A DNA stretch of 64,000 nucleotides from Chlamydomonas reinhardtii (lineage: Eukaryota; Chlorophyta; Chlorophyceae; Chlamydomonadales; Chlamydomonadaceae), in contig NC_057015.1 of assembly GCF_000002595.2 (NCBI RefSeq), positions 2,738,952 to 2,802,951 of the forward strand, read 5' to 3'. The notes under the pieces were generated by a model. The model was not told where the DNA came from. It did no database searches and saw only the letters and a program-made list of their open reading frames with translations. Positions 1 through 12,050 of this stretch are shown piece by piece (positions within the stretch are counted from its first letter, which is position 1; each line of letters opens with the position of its first letter). The translations under genes were made by a program, and so were the position numbers.

Positions 1-204
1 TATGGAGCGGGTGCGGCAGTGGGTGAGGCGGCCACAAGTGTTGCGGCAGTGTTGACAATGTGCCGCAGCCTGTAGGGTCTGCATACTTGAAAAGCTCCAA
101 CCCGGCCACTCACGTTTGCGCCGTTGCACGCTCCCGCCCCCACAGCCTTGCCCGTGCCTGCATTCCCGCCAGCATGCCTAACCCCACGCCCCCAGCCCGC
201 CCAC

Positions 205-979
205 CTGGCGTACACCAGCTCCCACTCGCCCAGCAGCAGCGGCGACACGCCCGGCACGCCCTCTCCCGGCACGTTGGGCCACATGAGCGGCTCCGGCACG
301 GGGCTGAGAGCCTCCAGCCGCTGAATCACTTTGTCGATGGCCGCCTTGCGCTGTAGGAGCAGGAGGCAGGAGGCGGGGGAGGTGGCGTATATGGTAACCC
401 ATAGGAGATGGGGAAGGCGGCGCAGAGTCCAAGTCAAGTGTTGTGAGGCTCAGGGCCAAGACCTGAACGCTTACGTCGGTGGTGAGGGCAGGGAACGGCG
501 GTCGCCACCAGCCTATGCCATACTATGCCGTACTGCCACGGGACTAACCTCATCTTCTCCCGGTAGCACGCTTTGTGGAAAGCCTAGCTTGTCCAGGAGT
601 ATGTTAAGGTCCTGTGATGTTGGTGAACGGGTTGGGTCCGGGTGCACAGGCGTCAGTGAAGGAGGTCGGGTGCGCCAGGGTGGTCGACTAGGGCGGCCAA
701 CTAGCTGACACGAGCAGTCAGGTTCTGGAGCTAGCGTATCTTACAGAAGAAGAAGGAGACCGAGCATTTACTCAGCGAGTGCTGCCGGTCCTTTCGAACT
801 GAATTGTGACCAACCTTTTTTAGCTCGCTAGTCTGGTACTCCAGGGCTTGGAACCTGGTTTGAGATGCTGCCGTCACCATTCGATGCATGGGCGTTAGCC
901 AAACTGGTGCTCTCGCTGTTCTTGGCCCCCCGCATGCTGGCCTCCTCTGCAAGCGTTGACAGCCAGCTAACGCGCTCAT
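205..979 (-). CDS. Plastid lipid-associated protein / fibrillin family, 5' part only (gene runs off left edge)
   Basis: Three consecutive minus-strand exons can be joined in frame: 979..815 (55 codons), 611..549 (21 codons) and 350..205 (48 codons plus two bases). The last ends at a GTGGGC donor, so the rest lies left of the window. Exon 1 is Arg/Ala-rich with little acid, as in a plastid transit peptide. Exon 3 has the start of the PAP/fibrillin domain: a helix (AAIDKVIQRLEALSPVPEP), then LLLGEWELVYA, the family's G-x-W-x-L-x-Y-(T/A)-S opening. Known fibrillins are thylakoid or plastoglobule lipid-binding proteins; membership here is inferred from that motif. Exon 3 is well supported. Exon 2 has good splice sites. 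Exon 1 depends on a less typical GTTGGT donor and is the weakest part. The gene is divergent from the AIR carboxylase gene. Confidence 0.6.
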
Positions 980-1949
980 TTTGCTCAAATCTAGCCTAGT
1001 CACTTGCTGCGTATTATAATGTTTGGGTGCACGCTGCTGTGACCTCAATGCTATTTGGATGAGGCTCGATGAGAGCCCTTTTGTAGTTTTGTGGGTTGCG
1101 TTTTTAGAGGGGAAATGCCTTACAAAGCTTGCTTACACGCAGGAGATGCTCAATTGGCCATTCGATGGACCTTTGCGCCGTTCAATGAACACCGTGCCAG
1201 TCAGGGGGTAATGCGGCCGGGAGGGCACGCCACGAACCAGTGCCAATTGATAGCCCCTCACTCTATTTTGCAGACGTGACCTCATCCCAGCAAAGCCATC
1301 GTGGGGATCCCCTGGTGGACCTGAGCTGACATCTGCTTTGCACCCAGGGGCAAGGCGTGCCCCCAGTGTACTCCAGACCCCACGCGCTCCCCCCTGCCCC
1401 GCATGTCGACACAACGCTATCCATCGGCAGTCCTTGCTTAGTTTTAGCCCTGTCCCTCCCATCTGTGAATGATTCCTCGTCCATGCCGATGCAACCCCTT
1501 GACGCTGGTCGCAGTCTTCAAATTCTGCTGTGTTTCCTGCGCAGTTGTATTCATAAGCATATATTTCAGCTGTGTATGTAATTGAACTGCTCGCCGGTGT
1601 AGCGAGCACGCTACTCGGCATCTATTCTGCTCCCTGCGTGCTTCTGACAATTCCTTAGCAGCCGCAAGTGGTTGCATGTTCATTCAGCACAATAATTAAA
1701 ACATTCTCGCCTGCGAATGCTCAGCGTTGGAGCGAAACGTGTGGGCGCCGTACGACGCGCCCATTGCGGCGTGCCATGTGTGTTGGAGGAGCGCTCTTGC
1801 TTGCATAGCCGAATAGTGCATGTGTTGAGCCTTTGCAATTGGACTGGAGAGGGTGTAGATACAGCGCGTTCATAGACGAGGTTGCAAAACGTGAAATCGA
1901 ACCGCCGTCGATAACACTCGCTCTTCCCAGCTTTTCGCTCGGCTCGATC
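980..1949. promoter_or_regulatory. Divergent intergenic region, fibrillin-family gene / AIR carboxylase gene
   Basis: This stretch of about 970 bases separates two divergently transcribed genes and should hold both promoters and 5' UTRs. It is more AT-rich than the flanking exons. The open frames in it have no codon character or recognisable product. An in-frame upstream ATG at 1833 could extend the AIR carboxylase by 39 codons. I see no clear TATA box. Confidence 0.5.
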
Positions 1950-3869
1950 ATGCTTCTTAAGGGCGCCAACACCAGGCTTAACCGCCGCACAGCCTCCGAC
2001 GTGGCTGGTCTTGGTGCAGCGCTGCCCCAGCCCTCGGTGCGCCGCTCGTCGACTGCGCATCGCCAGCACCAGCTTGCTGCTCAGGCCGGTCGCCGTGTGA
2101 GCGTCGTGCTGGCGGCCGCTGGCACCATGCAGCAGGAAGACGTCACGTCCGTGAGGTGGGCTCAGTGGGGGGAAAGCATATGCAGCTGCTGTGCCCACCA
2201 GCCTTGCCAGCGTGCCACAAACCCTAGGCGGCTGTGCCTGTCGTGCCCGGCCCCTAGCGACGCCTTGTGCTAGCCCATGCGTCCACACAACTCCACCACC
2301 GCTCCAGCAACAGTATTAACTGCATGCCATTAATCTTGCTGACGCCGCTGTCTTGTAACCGTTTTCTGTCGCCGCAGCGCTACCGGTGCGCCGCGCAGTG
2401 CGGTGCTGGGTGTGCTGGGCGGCGGCCAGTTGGGTCGCATGATGGCGTTGGCGGCGGTGAGGCGGGGGCTTGAATGATTTCGGGGGAGCAGTGGCCGGTT
2501 ACGTGAGGAGTTGTAGCGGCAGGATGACTGCATCGGAAGCGGTGTATGAAAGGGGCACCACGGGAAACGCAGTGTTGGTGGCCAGGGCGGGTAGGAGGAA
2601 AAAGGCTGCCGGGTGGGCTGGCCTCAGGGCACGCGCGACATGAATGCAGGCATGCAGTGCTGTGCCGCGGCGTGGCAAGCCGCTGCATACATCGTGCCCG
2701 CACTCGCGCCTTCGGCCAGAGCATGCGCCAACCACTGCATACGGCGCCCCCGGGCCACCCGCCCTCACGCGCAGCCCCGGCCCGACGCAGCTGCAAACTC
2801 ACGCACCCCGCCCGCAGTACGTGCCCGCTCTTAACTGTCTTTGAGCCAGTGCCGCCTCGCCCCACTTGACACCCTCACAGGCCAACCTGGGCGTCCGCAT
2901 GAAGTGCTTGGACCCCACCCCGGACGCGCCGGCGGCTGTGGCGGCCGAGCACATGGAGGGGCACTTCCGTGACGCGGCGGCCATTGAGGACTTTGTCAAG
3001 AGTGAGTGGGCGCTGGCAGGCAGGGGGTAGCGGGCAGGCGGCAGGGGGCAGGAGGTGGTGGGGAGGTAGGGGGTCGGGTAAGGTGGCAGTGGAGTGAGCG
3101 GCTGGCTGCAGCAAGGATTCTCGTGCCACGTGTGCGTTTGGAGTGGCCGCTTGGCACAATGCGCAGCGGCTGGTGGAAAGGAGGGCTAGAGCGGGCAGGC
3201 AGGTGGCAGCGGGGGCACCCAGCTGGTGAGGCAGGCAGACGGGTAGGCACGTGGTACCGGGTCGGACGGGTAAGCACGTGGTACCGGGTCGGACGGATAG
3301 GCACGTGGTACCGGGTCGGACGGGAGCGCCGCCGTGGGGTGGAGGTGGTTGGCTAGGGCAGTTGGCCAACAGCCTGGAGGGGCGAGGGCGCCAGCCGGTT
3401 GCTGGGAGCAGTGGCTCGGGCCGGCGCGGGGCCTGCCAGAAGGCGAGGCCTGTTGCAGCGGACGGCACATCTTGGGACCAGCACGCCAGACCGCATGCCC
3501 CCCGGACGCTGGACTCCGCGGACATCTTTAACGACGACTACTGTGTACCTTTGTACCTGGCTACGACTTCACTTCGTAAACGTAATGCGTGTAACCCCCA
3601 CCGCCCCCCACCCCTCGCCATCTTTCGTGTGTCAGGCAAGGGCGTGGATGTGCTGACGATGGAGATTGAGCACATCAACACGGACGCGCTCATGCAGGCA
3701 GCCAAGGACGTCAAGGTGAGTGGCGGGTGGCGGGTGCTGGGCGGCGGGTGATGGGTGGCGGGTGGCGGGTCGTCGGGTTGGGGAAGCAAACCAAACGGAA
3801 AAGGCACCGAGTTCCAGGGGGAGTGGGGTTAACTTTGAACCAATCAGGGGGAGTGGGGTGCGGGGCGGG

Positions 3870-3900
<31 letters not shown>

Positions 3901-6347
3901 GCGGGCGAATGGACGGGTGGGTGGAACAGGTCCGACGCATTCGTATGGTGGTGAGCGGTGGCGTACAGGGTTGCGGGGAAGGCGCCGTGGTGGTGGGGTG
4001 AGGGGCTGGGCTGGGCAGTCAAGGGATTGAATGCGGCACACTCCCCCTGAGCACAAGCGAGACCGCGGCGCGGCTTTCGCCACCGCTGCCACTGCTATTA
4101 CGGCTGACCGCCACGTCGAGTGTCTGTGTCGGTCCCACACGCACAGGTGGACATTGAGCCCTCGCCGGAGACAATCCGCATCATCCAAGACAAGTTCGCT
4201 CAGAAGCAGCACTTTGCCGCCGCCGGCGTGCCGCTGCCCGAGTTCCGCAACATCAAGTGCCGCGGCTGCATGGAGGGCACCGGCAAGGCGTTCGGCTACC
4301 CCTTCATGCTCAAGGCCAAGCGGTGAGAAGGCGCGTGGGGAAGAGATGGGGAAGAGGTGGGGAAGAGGTGGGGAAGAGGTGGGGAAGAGGTGGGGAAGAG
4401 ATGGGGAAGAGAGGGGCGGAGAGAGGGGAGAGAGACGGAGGAGAGAGGGAGGAGAGGGGCGGAGCAAAAGAAGGAAGGGCGGAGAGAGGGAAGAGAGGGG
4501 CTGGGGCAGGCAGGTTAGAGGGGACTGGGGTGGCAGGGAAGGAACACCCGAGCCCAAGGGAGTCAGCAGAAGTTCACTGGAGGCTCGGGGAGCGCACCGA
4601 GGAGAAGAGGAGGGTGAAACACAGCGTGCAGCACGCTCGCAGCATGCGACACTGAAGCATCCGGACCTGCTCCTTCTCCTGACACGCAGCCTGGCCTACG
4701 ACGGCCGCGGCAACTACGTGGTGAAGACGGAGGCGGACATTGACGCCGCCGCCGCGGCACTGGGCGGCTACGAGAACGGGCTGTATGCGGAGAAGTTCGC
4801 GCCCTTTGTGAAGGAGCTGGCGGTCATGGTGGTGCGCAAGTGAGCCAGGGCTTGGCGGGATATGTGGGGGGGGAGGGGGATGTGAGTACCGGCCAAAGCA
4901 AGTGCCATACGCACTGGGGGGCAGGAGACGGGGTTTGGGACGTGTTTGGAAGGGCGAGAGGGTTTCAGAGGAGGAGGCGGATATCGGGATGGGATGCTGC
5001 TTGAAGTTTGCAGGTGAGGCAGTGCGGGGGCAGGGAGAATGGAGGTGGCGCGCAAGCGGGCACGGGTGTGAGCCTGTGGGGGCAGCTGGGGTCATGATAA
5101 ATTAGGACTTGCAGAGTAAACGAGGATTATCGGACATGCGTGAGCATTCTGCGCAATACGGGGGTGGCGGGGTCTGCAGGACAGTAGCGCTGCAAAGCCC
5201 ATGGCCTGCATCAAATGGCGCACCACTCTGGCGGCCCTGTGTCTCAACACAGCCACAACCCGCTGATCACCTCCCAACCCCAACTCGCTCGCCTTGCTCA
5301 CCACCTCCTCCTCAGCCGCGACGGCGGTGTGGTGTCGTACCCCATTGTGGAGACCATCCACAAGAACAACATCTGCCACGTCACGGAGGCGCCCGCGGGA
5401 GTGCCGCCCGCCGTGCAGGCGCAGGCGCGCGCCGTGGCCGAGAAGGCCATCGCGTGCCTCAGCGGCGCCGGCATCTTCGGGTGCGTAGCGGCGTGCATGT
5501 TTCATGTGTGTTTAGGTGTTTAGGTGTGTGTGAGTGTGTGCGTGTGGAGTGTGTGGCTGGTCGGCTGCGAAGCTGTAACGGGGTGGGGGCCGCTTGAACG
5601 CCCGGGGGTGCCGCGCCACACACAGCTGCTCCCTCAACACACGCATGCACGCACCCACCCACACACACATCCACACAATCACAGGGTGGAGATGTTCCTG
5701 CTGGGCGACGGCACCATCCTGCTCAACGAGGTGGCGCCGCGCCCGCACAACAGCGGCCACTACACCATGGACGGCTGCGTCACCAGCCAGTTCGAGAACC
5801 ACGTGCGCGCCGTGCTGGGCTGGCCGCTGGGCGAGACGCGGCTCAACGCCGGCTGCGCCATCATGCTCAACCTGCTGGGCGAGGCCGACGGCGACGAGGG
5901 TGGGTGGTGTGGGTTATGGGTTCTGGGTTATTGTGGGTGGGTGCGGGGAGGATGGGGAAAGGCATGGCAGGTGATCCGCCCTTCCCCGCCCCGCACGTCA
6001 CACCGCACGTCACGCCACACCGCACAGGCGTGCGCATCGCGCACCAGCAGATGGCGGCGGCCTACGCCACCCCCGGCGCCAAGGTGCACTGGTACGGCAA
6101 GGACGGCATGAAGCTGGGCCGCAAGGTGGGGCACATCAACATCGTGGCCAACACGCGCGAGGAGGCGCGCGCCAAGCTTGGCCAGCTGGACGCGGGCGGC
6201 CTGGCGGCGCTGCAGAAGACGGATGCCGCCTACCGCGCGGCGGCGGCGGCGGCGGGCGCCTCCGCGGGTGACAGCGGCAAGCCGCTGGTGGGCATCATCA
6301 TGGGCAGCGACAGCGACCTCGCCACCATGAAGGTGAGGCGCGCGCGC

Positions 6348-6441
<94 letters not shown>

Positions 6442-7937
6442 ATATGGGTTTGTGTTCATGGGGGGACTGCAGGCTTGAGCGAAGGGGTGTGGTAGGGGCC
6501 GAAGCAATGAGGGGGGGAGTGGGAGACGAGTGGAGGGTAGTTAAGAAGGGTCAGGAATGGCGGCCGACACTGTGAGCACGACACGAAGCCTGCACAACCG
6601 CTTCGCGTTTCCCTTCACGCGTGGCCACTCTTACACACACGCTCACGCACCCCTCCCCACTCCCCTACCGCGGCCTCCCTGAACTCGCTACCTCCCACCC
6701 CACACTTCTCTGTACCAATCCTTGCAACCCCACACATACACATACACATCATAATTCGTTTCGTTTGATGCCAGCATGCCACACACATCACTGCCCGCTC
6801 CTTGTACCTATATGCCTGGCTACGCCTTCACCTCTCAAACCATCATGGATGGCTACCCCGCCCCCCTTGTAGGCCGCGGCCCAGGTGCTGGAGGAGTTTG
6901 GCGTGCCGCTGGAGCTGACAGTGGTGTCCGCGCACCGCACCCCCGAGCGCATGTTCGAGTACGCCCGCACCGCGCACCAGCGCGGCCTCAAGGCCATCAT
7001 CGCGGGCGCCGGCGGCGCGGCGCACCTGCCGGGCATGGTGGCAGCCATGACGCCTCTGCCCGTGATCGGCGTGCCCGTCAAGTGAGAAAGAGAGCGAGAC
7101 AGGGCAATGTGTGGGGGCGGGAGGGGTTGTAAATACCAGCCCAAGCTAAGCCAAGCCAAGCCAAAGTGGCGGATGGGGGAAGGGTGAGGGGGATGTGGAG
7201 GACATGAGCGAGCAGGGGGATTGGAGAGCTAGCACACGAGGCGTGGGGGCCCCGCGGGGGCTGCGGCGGGCTGGTCGCCGCGCGGCAGGCGGCGCACGGG
7301 TACACCCCTTATCTGAGCGCCTCCGCTCTCCTCCACCTCTCCTACTCTCCTTCGCTTTCTCCTTTCTGAATCCCCCTTCCCCCACCCCTGACTGCCTACC
7401 GTCTACAGCTTCCTTCACTAATCACGAATGTAACCCTCCCCCTCCCCCCGCCTGCCTGCCAGGCCCTCCGGCGCGCACCTGGACGGACTGGACGCGCTGT
7501 TGTCCATTGTGCAGATGCCCAAGGGCGTGCCCGTGGCCACCGTGGCCATTGGCAACGCTGCCAACGCCGGCCTGCTGGCCATCCGCGTCATCGCCGCCAG
7601 CGACCCCAAGATGCTGGACAAGATGCTCGCGTACCAGGTGGGTGGGCGACAGGGGCGGCACGGGTGACAGGGGTGACAGGGGTGGCAGGAGTGGGTGGCA
7701 GGGCGGTGCAGGGTGCTGCGGGGTGGTGGAAAGATGCGCCGGGTACTTGGGAGGGAAGGGACGAGGAGGAGTGGGGGGTAAGCGCTTTGCGGTTGCTTTG
7801 CAAGGTGCTGACCGGTGCGTTTGCCCCGCGTGCGCGCTCTTCCGTGGTTGCTCTCACCTCAGAACGGCATGACGGAGACGGTTCTGAACAAGGCAGCTAA
7901 GCTCGAGGAGGTGGGCTGGGCAGCCTACAAGATGTGA
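1950..7937 (+). CDS. PURKE: Phosphoribosylaminoimidazole carboxylase, PurK-PurE fusion, plastid-targeted
   Basis: Bifunctional purine-synthesis enzyme converting AIR to CAIR. Twelve exons join in frame into 651 residues: 1950..2155, 2378..2456, 2881..3001, 3636..3715, 4147..4322, 4690..4839, 5316..5480, 5685..5899, 6028..6332, 6873..7081, 7463..7637, 7863..7937. Residues 1 to about 68 resemble a transit peptide. The PurK ATP-grasp half begins with [18 protein letters not shown] and contains [11 protein letters not shown], the [11 protein letters not shown] stretch and [20 protein letters not shown]. The PurE half starts in exon 9 with [15 protein letters not shown], followed by [15 protein letters not shown], the [14 protein letters not shown] loop and [18 protein letters not shown]. 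PurK-then-PurE order and length match plant and fungal ADE2-type enzymes. The ATG at 1950 was chosen because a transit-like sequence follows directly; an in-frame ATG at 1833 is the alternative. Confidence 0.95.
3239..3325. repeat. Minisatellite, about 29-bp unit, three copies, in AIR carboxylase intron
   Basis: The unit (G)GTAGGCACGTGGTACCGG plus GTCGGACG is repeated three times almost without change inside the third intron. It is a short local tandem repeat with no coding role. Confidence 0.85.
4324..4412. repeat. GA-rich tandem repeat (GGGGAAGAGGT)n in intron
   Basis: An 11-base purine unit, GGGGAAGAGGT or a near variant, repeats directly after the exon 5 donor of the AIR carboxylase gene and grades into a longer purine-rich tract. 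One strand is almost all purine, so a triplex-prone tract is possible, but that is inference. Confidence 0.8.
6343..6438. repeat. (GT)n dinucleotide microsatellite in AIR carboxylase intron
   Basis: About 45 nearly uninterrupted GT units begin a few bases after the donor of exon 9. Reading frames through it give a Val-Cys repeat, which is an artefact. The tract is likely length-polymorphic. Confidence 0.95.
7124..7172. repeat. Short dispersed intronic motif, copy 1
   Basis: About 49 bases in an AIR carboxylase intron, centred on TTGTAAATACCAGCCCAAG and followed by AAGCCAAGC repeats and TGGCGG. A diverged copy in the same orientation lies at 17958-18006, in a TWINKLE-gene intron on the opposite coding strand. 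The two genes are otherwise unrelated. Confidence 0.6.
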
Positions 7938-8931
7938 GCGTGCGGCAGTGGAGGCGCTTGCATTGAGGTTGGCGGGGGCGTGGAGAATTAGCAACAGCAA
8001 CAGCAACAGCAGCCGCATTGGGCAAAGGGCAGCAGCCGCGGGAGGCCCAGCTATAGCCGCAGGAGCACGAGATACGGCGGCTGGACCCCACGGAAACAAG
8101 CGGCGGGGCGGGGCTGCGACGGCTTGGCTACGAAGGACGCTTGATGACAGGACATATGTGCCATGGTAGACATAGTTCCTTGAGACTCACACGACTCAAA
8201 ACTAAGATAAGCACGCGGACATAACTTCTTACTATCTAGGACAATGACAACGGGTGGGGCGAATTTGGCGTGCCGGTTTGTGCGCGCGAGGTGCATAGTA
8301 ATAGTTCTCTTGTAGGGCCGCTGGGAGGTGGCGTAGGTAGATGCTGTGCGGGTGGTGCGCGTAACGCTGCTACGTTGCCTTGGGTGTGGCTCGGCGCGCT
8401 GTCGCTGGCACCAAGGTATGGGCATAAAGGTAGCTGAAGGGCTGAGCAGGAGACAGGACGGGCGCGAGGGCTTGCGCTTCACAGGTGCTGGTGCAGTGGT
8501 GCGGAGCGAGATTGTGCTAGACGCACCCACGGTGCATTGCTGACCGCAGGCGAGAAGTGGCGAGATCGGAGCACGGGCGCCCTGAAACAGGGGACTCGTG
8601 TAAATATTTCCGGTCCTTATGCTCGCCGAACATGCTACCACCATACGTTTCTTACACTTGATGGGATGCTCGCTAAGGCAAGGGGCGAGGCGGGGGGGGG
8701 GGGGGGGCGGGGCAGGGCGGGGCGGGCGCTTCCAGGAAGCAGCGATCGGCTGCCACAAGGCCGAGCCAGTTGCCAATAATAGTTATTTCCACATACTTAG
8801 ACCTGTGACGTGCGATTACCAAGCACGCGGTCCAACTTCAAGTTGAGATGCATCTTTGTAAAGTCCTGTCATGAATTGGCACGCCTAGTACGCGACAGTG
8901 CCTGTTGGGCACTTGAACGGGCTCTTTAGCT
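7938..8931 (+). other. 3' UTR of AIR carboxylase and upstream region of the secreted-protein gene
   Basis: No coding exon is supported here. A TGTAA polyadenylation signal, followed by AT-rich sequence, is at 8599-8603, about 660 bases after the stop. A run of G lies near 8694-8707. The last 330 bases presumably hold the promoter of the next gene. Confidence 0.6.
8599..8603 (+). promoter_or_regulatory. Probable TGTAA polyadenylation signal of the AIR carboxylase gene
   Basis: TGTAA is the usual polyadenylation signal in Chlamydomonas and its relatives. This one is about 660 bases after the stop codon at 7937 and is followed by an AT-rich stretch. A second TGTAA near 8857 is closer to the next gene and less likely. 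Confidence 0.55.
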
Positions 8932-11469
8932 ATGGTTCTGCACGCTCAAGTTAAAGTCTGTCTGATTTTGTTGTCCATCGCAAGCTTGCTGCTCTTCTCT
9001 TCCCGAACCGCCCTCGGCGAGCACTATTACGACGATCCATACTCCACGGAGCCGGGCTGGAATGAGACTGGGGATGCAGACCCCTACGGCGCAGCATACG
9101 CCTACCCTGGCCGTGGGCTGGACGGCGCCTATGACGACGAGGCTCCGCGCTCTTGGAGCGTGAGCATGGACGGAGGCGACGGCGCTCTAGGGGAAGCTGG
9201 TGCCGGCGCAGCAGGCGGCTTAGATGGTGGCATGGGCGGCGCAGCGGCGTACGCCACGCCGGCCGCTGCCGTGCGGCGGGGACATGGGGTGGGCGGCGCG
9301 GCGGGACACGGCGCGGGCATGCTAGCCCGCGGCGGGCCGGGCGGGGTTGCAGGGCCAGGGGCAGCAGGCGTGCCGGGCTCGTGCCCAGGTGGAGTGTGCG
9401 CGAACCCCGCCATGTACGAGCAAGACCTCCATTTCGACCCGCGATGTGAGTGAACCAGAGGGTCGACGCTACGGCGACGGGCCGTAGCCGGGTTGCATCT
9501 GGGCCATAACCGGGCCAAAGGTTCTGCACTGTCGCGGGACTGCGGGTTTGATGCGCTTCGGGATCTCAGGGGAATGCAATTTGCAACATGTGCCGATGTT
9601 ATGCTGCGCCACACGTTTAGTGCCGCTGACTTTGCGCCTCCATACCTCTCTTCCTCCACATACGCGCGCCACAACAGACCCGTACGACAATTGTCAGTAT
9701 GTGGGCGGCTTCGACGCCTTCCAGCTAAACGGCACGGAGACATGCCACATGCTGGTGCAGGTGCGCGGGGCCAGGGGCCAGGGGCGGGGGCTCTCGCCGA
9801 GGCTGGGGCGGGGGCCGGGGTATGGGACGTTCCTGGAAGGCGGGCATACCGTGTAGGAGCAAGATTGTCCAATCGAACCAGCAGAGCGCAAGAACCCCTT
9901 GCCTTGCATCCGCCCTCGCACGCCGCAGGGAGTGGACGGCCACGCGGACCGGCTTGAGGGCGGCATGGACGGCCTGTACCTGCTGGCGGGCTGCTTCGAG
10001 GGCAAGCCCGTGTACATGCGCTCGCGCCGCAGCGGGCCGCCGGGCGGCGGGGAGGACCGTGTGCTGTACTTCAACCCCCACTTTGGGGTGAGCAGGCGCT
10101 GGGGGCGGGGACGAGGGTTGAGGAGGTAGGGGCAGTGGTATGCGGTGTACCGTATGCTTGTGGTTGGCGGCTGGGGCAGCCGGGCAGGCGGCCAGGCAGG
10201 CAGCCAGGCAGGCAGCCAGGCAGGCAGCCAGGCAGGCTGGCGCTGCGCGAGCCGGTCGCGCAACTTGCAGTACGGATGCGGCCGCGCAGCAGTGAAGGTG
10301 TAGCGGCACCATACAACACCTCGTCAAACATGGAACCCGCTGACCCGCACTTGACCCACTTCACCTGTGGTGTGAACGTTTGTGTTTCCCACAGGCGTGG
10401 GAGTTCGCGGTGGGCAAGGAGCCAAGCGTGGACCAGTTGGTGTTGGCCGGGGACGAGGGACACGTCAGCCCCATTGACGTGCCGCGCTGGCGGCTGGCGG
10501 CGGCCTTCAACGCGGAGCAGGTGCGGCGTGCGTGTTTGTGGGGGTTGTGCGTGGGCGTGGGGGAGGGCGTGTTGGGGGGCCGGGCAGCAATGTGATTGGT
10601 GTGTGTAGCGCGCGGCACGTGGCGGCATTGGGTAGTTGCGGCACGCACCCGCGCGTAGCGGGTGCCGTGTTTCGCTGAGCTGCTTGCAGTACGCTGCGTG
10701 CCTCCGCCGCACTCTCACAAACACCATGCATGGCCTGTCCCTGCCACGCGCCACCAATCAACCCACATTGGCATGCCCCAACATGCCGTCGCACATGCCG
10801 CGCATTCATGTGCCCAGTGCCGAAACTCTCCCCTTTCCCCTTTCCCGGCATACGCCGACGAGCGCGCAGGCGGCGCTGCTGCCCTCGGACGATGAGGAGC
10901 TCTACTACGTGGCCGCCGGCGTGTCCGTCATGTGCGCCGGCGAGGGCGACGACGGGCTGCTGAGCCCCGAGGAACGGAAGCAGCTGCAGGCGCAGCGCGC
11001 GGCGGCGGGGCTGAAGGCGGAGGACGAGGCGGAGGGCGAGGAGGCGGCAGGGTTAGGACAGGGCGGGGCAGGCGAGCGGGAGGCGGAGGCAGCGGGCAAG
11101 GGCGGCGCGAAGGGCTGGGGTGCGAAGAAGCCGCCGGCACAGCCGGCCAGCGGACGGGCGGGTGGGAAGGCGGGCGGGCGCGGGGCGGGGGCTGCAGGAG
11201 GCCGCGGCGGGCGCGCGTCAGCGCGCGGGGACGCCGCGGGCTCTGGCGCCCCTGCCACTTCGTTGGGCGGGCGGACGGGGCGGGCGCGTGCTGTGGGCGG
11301 CGATGTGGAGCTAGAGGCCGAGGTGGTGGAGCTACGGGAATACTGGCAGCAGCACGAGGAGGAGTTTTATGAGAGCCGGTACCAGTACGGGGACGCGTAT
11401 GGCGGGGCCGCCGGTTACGATGACACGCGGCAGGGTTACGATGATGAGTACGGGCCGTACGGGTACTGA
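8932..11469 (+). CDS. Secreted Gly/Tyr-rich protein with an unrecognised two-cysteine domain
   Basis: Five exons join in frame into 493 residues: 8932..9445, 9678..9760, 9929..10087, 10395..10520, 10870..11469. Residues 1-28 are a clear signal peptide (KVCLILLSIASLLLFSS core) followed by an acidic Tyr-rich stretch and a Gly/Ala-rich linker. The conserved-looking core spans exons 1-4. It has DPYDNC, FDAFQLNGTETCHMLV with an N-glycosylation sequon, GGMDGLYLLAGCFEGKPVYM, VLYFNPHFG and a DQLVLAG segment. The tail is Ala/Gly/Glu-rich and ends in another Tyr/Asp/Gly repeat. I cannot name the core domain. The layout suggests an extracellular-matrix or cell-wall protein whose tyrosines could cross-link, but that is inference. 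A TGTAA signal follows at 11667. Confidence 0.8.
10183..10241. repeat. CAGG/CAGC 12-base tandem repeat in intron
   Basis: The unit CAGGCAGGCAGC is repeated about four to five times in intron 3 of the secreted-protein gene. It is a simple local minisatellite. Confidence 0.85.
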
Positions 11470-11946
11470 TGTCGGGAATGTCGGGGAGTTATGTGTGCTA
11501 CCCTGCTGAAATTGCTGTGGCCCGGGGGGGGGGGGGCTGAGTGGCACGACGTAACTAGGAGCCGGCTGGCAGGGACTGAAGGTGTATGAGCGCGCATGGC
11601 ATATCAGTTGCGGTGCCCTGTCCTCGGGGTTGCCGTGTGATGGACGATGTTGTGTGTGTGTGTATGTGTAAAAAAAGGAAACGTAAGCCCGCCATGTGTG
11701 TATGTTTGTGTGCCTGCTGCTTGTACACGCAGACGCAGCCGGACACAGGGCTGGACTCAGGTCGGGGTGGATGTGTTCATGGAATGCTTGGATTGCGTGG
11801 GCATGCTTCCGTGTGCTTGGGTAGGCAGCCGGCAGCTATCTAGCTCAGGACGCAACGAGATGATGTGCGGACGCAACGTCTCTCCGCGGACTGGAGTTGG
11901 AAATGGCTAGGATGGTCTACACTGTGTGGTTGCCAGGGCAGAAGCA
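11470..11946 (+). other. 3' UTR of the secreted-protein gene up to the edge of duplicated unit A
   Basis: No coding signal. There is a run of 11 G near 11525 and a short GT tract near 11650. TGTAA at 11667-11671, followed by a run of A, is the likely polyadenylation signal, about 200 bases after the stop. Confidence 0.6.
11667..11671 (+). promoter_or_regulatory. Probable TGTAA polyadenylation signal of the secreted-protein gene
   Basis: TGTAA followed by an A run, about 200 bases after the stop codon. It sits before the left edge of duplicated unit A, so this gene's transcript should end outside the duplication. Confidence 0.65.
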
Positions 11947-12045
11947 GGTACTGTTAGCGACCGCTTGCAACTGTAGAGCATGGCTGCGCGCATGGCCGCT
12001 GGAAAGTCTCCCCGGGGCGGGTGGCCGATGCAATCTGATGTATGT

Positions 12046-12050
12046 TTACA
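12046..12050 (-). promoter_or_regulatory. Conserved TGTAA, possible polyadenylation signal of the copy A gene
   Basis: The plus strand reads TTACA here. The same signal in the same context is kept in copy B at 41822-41826. It is about 1.1 kb after the stop codon, which would mean a long 3' UTR, and about 100 bases from the left edge of the duplicated unit. Confidence 0.4.

Noticed and set aside
1049-1832. Overlapping frames of 60-160 codons upstream of the AIR carboxylase gene
   Set aside because: Mixed composition, no splice-consistent continuation; treated as promoter/UTR.
6343-6438. Val-Cys repeat protein
   Set aside because: Translation of an intronic GT microsatellite.
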